From positions 1 through 36,399 of the forward strand of contig DZCR01000009.1 of the NCBI GenBank assembly GCA_022736495.1: 36,399 bases of DNA, in the 5' to 3' direction. Source of the stretch: Desulfobacca acetoxidans (lineage in GTDB: Bacteria; Desulfobacterota; Desulfobaccia; Desulfobaccales; 0-14-0-80-60-11). The translations under genes and the position numbers were made by a program. Of this stretch, positions 33,134-36,399 are shown piece by piece (position 1 is the first letter of the stretch; each line of letters opens with the position of its first letter). The notes under the pieces were generated by a model. The model did no database searches. It saw nothing but the letters and a program-made list of their open reading frames with translations, and was not told where the DNA came from.

Positions 33134-34553
33134 AAGTTCTCCCTGGAGGCTGGCAGCCATAATTATGCTGGCTACGTGTCTGCTCCTGGCGCCGGTCGGT
33201 TCCAGCTGGGCTTTTCTTGAGGGGTTCACCCAAGGCGGCCTGAGCATCGAAAAGGAAAAGCAGATCGGAGAGCAATTTCTCTTAGAAATTCAGCAAGAAG
33301 TCCCTCTCGTCAAAGACCCTTTCCTGACTTCCTACTTAAATCAGTTGGGTCAGAAACTGGTGGGGCAATTGGGGCCCCAGCCTTTCCGCTACAAGTTTTT
33401 TATTGTAGACGACCCCAGCATGAATGCCTTTGCGGTGCCGGGCGGCTATATCTTTATCCACACGGGCATGATTCGCATGGCCGAGCGGGAGGGGGAATTG
33501 GTTGGGGTGATGGCCCACGAGATTTCCCACGTCTATTGCCGGCATATGTCCAAGATGATGGAAAAATCCCGGATGGTCAATATTGGCACCGTGATCGGCG
33601 CGCTGGCCTCTATTTTTTTGGGGGGGGTGGGGGTGCCGCTCATGGTGGGTTCCATGGCCGCCGGGGAAAGCGCCATGCTAAAATATAGCCGGGATAACGA
33701 AGCTGAGGCCGACGCCCACGGATTCTGGTGGATGATCAAAGCCGGCTATAACCCTCGGGATATGATCAGCATATTCAGCAAAATGAATAAGCAACGCTGG
33801 CTGGAAGGGGCCAAAGTCCCCATCTATCTCAGCACCCACCCCGACGTGGACAGCCGGATCGTGGAACTCTCCCACCAATTGGTCATGCACCAAAAGGAGT
33901 TGCCGCCTGAAAAAAACAGTCCGGCGTTTCAGTTCTTCACCATCAAGCTGGAATCCCTGAGCAGCAACCCCAACCAACTCTTGCGGCGGATGAGCCAAGA
34001 GGCGCTGCACGAGCCTCATAATCCCGCCTTCCCCTATGGCCGCGCCCTGGCGCTGGCCAAATTGGACCGGGATGACGAAGCCCTGGCCGCGTTTCAGCGA
34101 GCCTTGCAGCTTGACCCCGCTAATCCCCTGATTAAACGGGATTTGGCCATTTATTATTTTGACCATAATAAGTTTGCCGAGGCCATGCAAAGATTCAATG
34201 AGCTTTCCCAGCGCTATCCCTATGATGATGTCTCCCTTTACTATCTGGGGCGAATCTATCAGGAGCAGAAGAAGGCTGATCAAGCCTTGCCCCTGTTTGA
34301 AAAGGCCCACAAGCTCAATCCCACCTTCAGCGAGGTCTACTACAACCTGGGAACTCTCTATGGCCAGAAAGGGCAACTGGGATTGGCCCACTATTATCTG
34401 GCGTTTTATAGTCTCTATGTCAAAGCCCTGCCCACTGCCATGTTTCACTTCCAAAAGGCGGTAAAAGATTTGTCCCCCGGTGACCCCCGCTATATCGAAG
34501 CGCGGCTGCAATTGACCCGTCTGGAAAAAATGAAAGTCAGGGTGCGCAATTAG
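33126..34553 (+). CDS. M48-family metalloprotease with TPR repeats (BepA-like)
   Basis: A 475-residue exported protease. The signal peptide is about 1-29 (LLLAPVGSSWAF). The M48 catalytic domain has AVPGGYIFIHTGMI, the zinc site HEISH (H131, E132, H135) and the third ligand E192 in SRDNEAEAD. The C-terminal half (about 285-465) has several TPR units (YGRALALAKLDRDDEALAAF, DVSLYYLGRIYQEQKKADQA, EVYYNLGTLYGQKGQLG). This is the plan of BepA/YfgC, which monitors outer-membrane protein assembly in the periplasm. The ATG at 33126 lies within the last codons of rsfS. Stop TAG. Together with CpoB- and PpiD-like genes nearby it strengthens an envelope-maintenance theme. Confidence 0.92.
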   Translation: MTKSSPWRLAAIIMLATCLLLAPVGSSWAFLEGFTQGGLSIEKEKQIGEQFLLEIQQEVPLVKDPFLTSYLNQLGQKLVGQLGPQPFRYKFFIVDDPSMNAFAVPGGYIFIHTGMIRMAEREGELVGVMAHEISHVYCRHMSKMMEKSRMVNIGTVIGALASIFLGGVGVPLMVGSMAAGESAMLKYSRDNEAEADAHGFWWMIKAGYNPRDMISIFSKMNKQRWLEGAKVPIYLSTHPDVDSRIVELSHQLVMHQKELPPEKNSPAFQFFTIKLESLSSNPNQLLRRMSQEALHEPHNPAFPYGRALALAKLDRDDEALAAFQRALQLDPANPLIKRDLAIYYFDHNKFAEAMQRFNELSQRYPYDDVSLYYLGRIYQEQKKADQALPLFEKAHKLNPTFSEVYYNLGTLYGQKGQLGLAHYYLAFYSLYVKALPTAMFHFQKAVKDLSPGDPRYIEARLQLTRLEKMKVRVRN

Positions 34554-34608
34554 GCCCGCGCGGGCAGGAAGGGGCTGAGAGCGGCTGCCAGGATTTCAGG
34601 AGAATCTC

Positions 34609-34956
34609 ATGCCGATTTATGAATATCGCTGCCAGGAATGCCGTCGTATTTCCAGTTTTCTCATCCTGAACCTGAACGAACCGTTCACACCGATCTGCAG
34701 GCAGTGCGGCAGCCACTCTTTGGATCGGGTGCTCTCCCGGGTACACGTGCGGCTTTCAGAAGAAACGCGCATGGAACGGCTGGCCGACCCCGCGGCTTGG
34801 TCTGGGCTGGATGAAAATGATCCGAAGAGCGTCGCCAAAATGCTCAAAAAGATGGGGCAGCAAATGGGCGAAGACTTCCCCGGAGAGGTTGATGAAATAG
34901 TGGAAGAAGCCATGGAAAGCCAGGAAGGAGAGGCAACCGCCGAGCCGGATCTTTAA
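34609..34956 (+). CDS. FmdB-type zinc ribbon protein
   Basis: A 115-residue protein with the start MPIYEYRCQECRR and the second knuckle CRQCGSH, making a CxxC...CxxC zinc ribbon of the FmdB family (about 1-40). The C-terminal part is helical and acidic (SVAKMLKKMGQQMGEDF, EIVEEAMESQEGE). Family members are often called regulators, but the biochemical role is not settled. The ATG at 34609 follows AGGAGA. It is the last intact gene before a region of mobile-element debris and lies 55 bp after the protease gene. Confidence 0.88.
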   Translation: MPIYEYRCQECRRISSFLILNLNEPFTPICRQCGSHSLDRVLSRVHVRLSEETRMERLADPAAWSGLDENDPKSVAKMLKKMGQQMGEDFPGEVDEIVEEAMESQEGEATAEPDL

Positions 34957-35061
34957 TTGCCGGCAGAGAGCAACCTCCCAGGTCCCAGGCCAGAGGTTAC
35001 CCACTAATACCAAGTTGCGTTCTAATGATAGACTGCTCCGAAAATTATCAAGGGGGCAGTC

Positions 35062-35403
35062 ATGGGAAAAGTTACCAAGAGCATTCCCCACCTTTCCAAA
35101 GAGGAGATTCAGGAAAGGATCAAGGCAACGGTAGGATTTTGGCGGGTGCAAAAATGGCTGGTTATTTGGAATGCCCTTGTTGATCCGCGACCCGCCGGGG
35201 AAATTGCTTTGCACACCTGACTTGCAGAGCAATCGGTTCACAATCTAATTTCCAGATATAATCGCTTGGGGCCGGATGCGGTGGCGGGGCTAGGGAAGGG
35301 TGGAAGGCGCCGCTCCAATTTGAGCTGGGACGAAGAGGCATCGTTTTTGGAATCATTCAAACAGCCAGCTCTTACCGGCCCGATAGCTACGGCTGCCGAG
35401 AAT
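35062..35403 (+). pseudogene. IS630-like transposase, N-terminal fragment with a stop
   Basis: Translation from the ATG at 35062 gives an HTH-type transposase head (SIPHLSKEEIQERIKAT, then RVQKWLVIWNALVD). It is interrupted by TGA at 35218-35220 and continues in the same frame with LAEQSVHNLISRYNRLGPDA and GGRRRSNLSWDEEASFLESF. This resembles the N-terminal DNA-binding part of IS630-family transposases. The stop stands where relatives often have glycine. The catalytic DDE domain is absent: similarity ends near 35403, where unrelated sequence begins. A dead fragment. Confidence 0.65.
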
Positions 35404-35612
35404 CGACATAGGCAGGCCCTCACGGGCTTTCCCTGTCAAACCACCGTGCGTAAGGGTCCGTACACGGCGGTTCGGTAGGTTGAGCTATCACACTGGAACC
35501 AATGTCGGTGCCCGGATGACGCCGGGCTTTCGTACACATACGCCATTAAAGATGCTTCAGTTCCTGCACCGCTAACCCTCGGGGCTTCACCCCTAGCCTT
35601 TGCCGCCAAAGA
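35404..35612 (-). mobile_element. Possible group II intron-like remnant
   Basis: Read on the minus strand, GAACCGCCGTGTACGG with ACGCACGGTGGTT forms a hairpin (35440-35476), preceded by GGTTCCAGTGTGATAGCTC and, further upstream, GGGGTGAAGCCCCGAGGG. I associate these motifs with RNA parts of bacterial group II introns, but the hairpin lacks a clear domain V AGC triad and there is no reverse transcriptase gene. It sits between two transposase fragments of the opposite orientation. Treat as a tentative call. Confidence 0.35.
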
Positions 35613-35616
35613 CAAT

Positions 35617-36162
35617 ATGAAACTGATCCAGGCCAGGGATAAGGCCGATTCCCAGCGCCGCTGGGGGTTCGTTTTTGCCATCGCGCGCACCTGGAATATG
35701 GCAGACGGCAAAAGTTTAAGGAACTTGGTGAAGCACACGCCACATAGCTGTTATCGCAAGACCTGGATTTTCCGCTTGCCTGACCGCAAAGGACGCAAGA
35801 CCTTCTGGATCTTTGAAAAACACACCCATCTCAGGCACCTGGGAGACGTCACCGTGGTCCTGACCAAAAAAGGGCGTAACGTGGGCCCCAAAAATACTAA
35901 ACTCCTGGTGACCAATCTGCTGGAGCTGACCGTAAGACAGGTGATTGACATTTACCAGAGACGCTGGGCCGTGGAAATTCTATTCAAAGAGCTGAAATCC
36001 GGTTTGAGATTGGGCGAATACCAGGTGACCAAGAGACTGCCACGTATCGAAAAATCCCTGGGCATGGCGCTGAGCGCCGATCTCCTACTCTTGCGAGCTC
36101 GTAAAGATGACATCAGACCAGGCAAACCTGGTGTATTTTCCAACTCAAAAAAGGCCGCATGA
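35617..36162 (+). pseudogene. IS4-like DDE transposase, C-terminal fragment with frameshift
   Basis: About 181 codons matching the end of IS4-family transposases: LRNLVKHTPHSCYRKTWIF, DVTVVLTKKGRNVGPKNTK and the YREK signature YQRRWAVEILFKELK (Y, R, E, K in the standard spacing; E is the third catalytic acid). The N-terminal part with the first two aspartates is missing. Near 36125 the frame shifts: the ancestral end reads WCIFQLKKGRMN in another frame, whereas the open frame gives KPGVFSNSKKAA and stops. It is therefore a truncated and frameshifted remnant, not an active transposase. Confidence 0.75.
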
Positions 36163-36241
36163 ATTATCGGTATTCTCCACTTTATCTGTCGTTTTTGAGT
36201 ATTCACGCATGCCGATTTTATTATTCTTTTTAGAAAATTAT

Positions 36242-36391
36242 TTAAATATCAGGCTCATGATCAGGTTGAAGTTCAAATACCACAAACCGCTTATCCTCAC
36301 CTAAATATACAGGCTTCAGCCAGCCGGGATATTTCCGTTGGACCTGTTCAACGAACTCATCCATAGGTTTTTCTTCGCTAAATAGCGGCAT
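36242..36391 (-). CDS. Short reading frame at the window edge, unknown
   Basis: A minus-strand frame of 49 codons from the ATG at 36391 to TAA at 36242: it begins MPLFSEEKPMDEFVEQVQRK, includes YPGWLKPVYLGEDKRFVVFE and ends DHEPDI. Composition looks protein-like, mixed charged and aromatic. The frame is still open at the window end, so it may be the tail of a larger gene. No family recognised. The 36163-36241 stretch is AT-rich and holds nothing else clear. Confidence 0.4.
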   Translation of the reverse strand: MPLFSEEKPMDEFVEQVQRKYPGWLKPVYLGEDKRFVVFELQPDHEPDI

Positions 36392-36399
36392 GGGGGTGT

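Overview
This window looks like a chromosomal segment from an anaerobic, GC-rich Desulfobacterota-type bacterium (the former Deltaproteobacteria, Syntrophobacter/Desulfobacca-like). That placement is inferred from gene content: a cytoplasmic NAD(P)-linked [NiFe] hydrogenase operon, two NDP-forming acyl-CoA synthetases, a LutB-type iron-sulfur protein, Gram-negative envelope genes (lipoprotein CpoB, PpiD, M48 protease, an outer-membrane beta-barrel) and sigma-54 promoters. No rRNA, tRNA or CRISPR was seen. Species cannot be named from the sequence alone.

Layout. (1) 91-9680, minus strand: one long energy operon. It reads hydrogenase beta subunit, cyclic-nucleotide-binding-fold protein, FAD/NAD subunit, small subunit, large subunit, maturation protease, then two fused acyl-CoA synthetases. 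A clear sigma-70 promoter sits at 9704-9732. (2) 10096-13541, minus strand: a small periplasmic protein, an outer-membrane porin-like protein, a PII protein and an ammonium transporter. The transporter and the porin each have a near-consensus sigma-54 site, so they look like one nitrogen regulon. (3) 13691-16043, plus strand: isocitrate dehydrogenase, then a cold-shock protein with a long leader containing two terminator-like hairpins, then a small basic/acidic protein. (4) 16154-21182, minus strand: a sulfotransferase and the replicative polymerase DnaE, with an intact-looking metal-binding PHP domain. (5) 21397-22533: an AT-rich, probably acquired gene fusing a DNA-binding wHTH, a GHKL ATPase and a STAS-like (DUF4325) domain. 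It is preceded by three AGTTGACAA repeats spaced two helical turns apart. (6) 22813-29735, plus strand: CpoB-like lipoprotein, PpiD-like chaperone, an unknown membrane protein, a LutB-LutC fusion and an M24 peptidase. (7) 29859-34956, plus strand: polysaccharide deacetylase, proA, nadD, rsfS, an M48 protease with TPRs, and an FmdB zinc ribbon. (8) 35062-36162: decayed mobile elements (an IS630-like fragment, a possible group II intron remnant, an IS4-like fragment). A short minus-strand reading frame lies at the window edge.

How parts fit. The hydrogenase would couple H2 to NAD(P)(H), while the acyl-CoA synthetases make ATP from acyl-CoA. Their linkage suggests fermentative or syntrophic metabolism in which H2 and organic acids are end products or substrates. 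The sigma-54 block would respond to nitrogen limitation.

A dispersed palindromic repeat (about 75-140 bp; a C-rich/G-rich core with arms related to GTTGCCAAAAG) occurs four times between genes. One copy supplies the only plausible start codon of nadD. A second repeat type is translated in frame in the linker of the LutB-LutC fusion. The next gene, rsfS, lies in frame with nadD behind a single TAG and has no ordinary start codon ahead of its conserved domain. These repeat- and start-related oddities, the sigma-54 porin and the wHTH-GHKL-STAS gene are the points most worth a second look.
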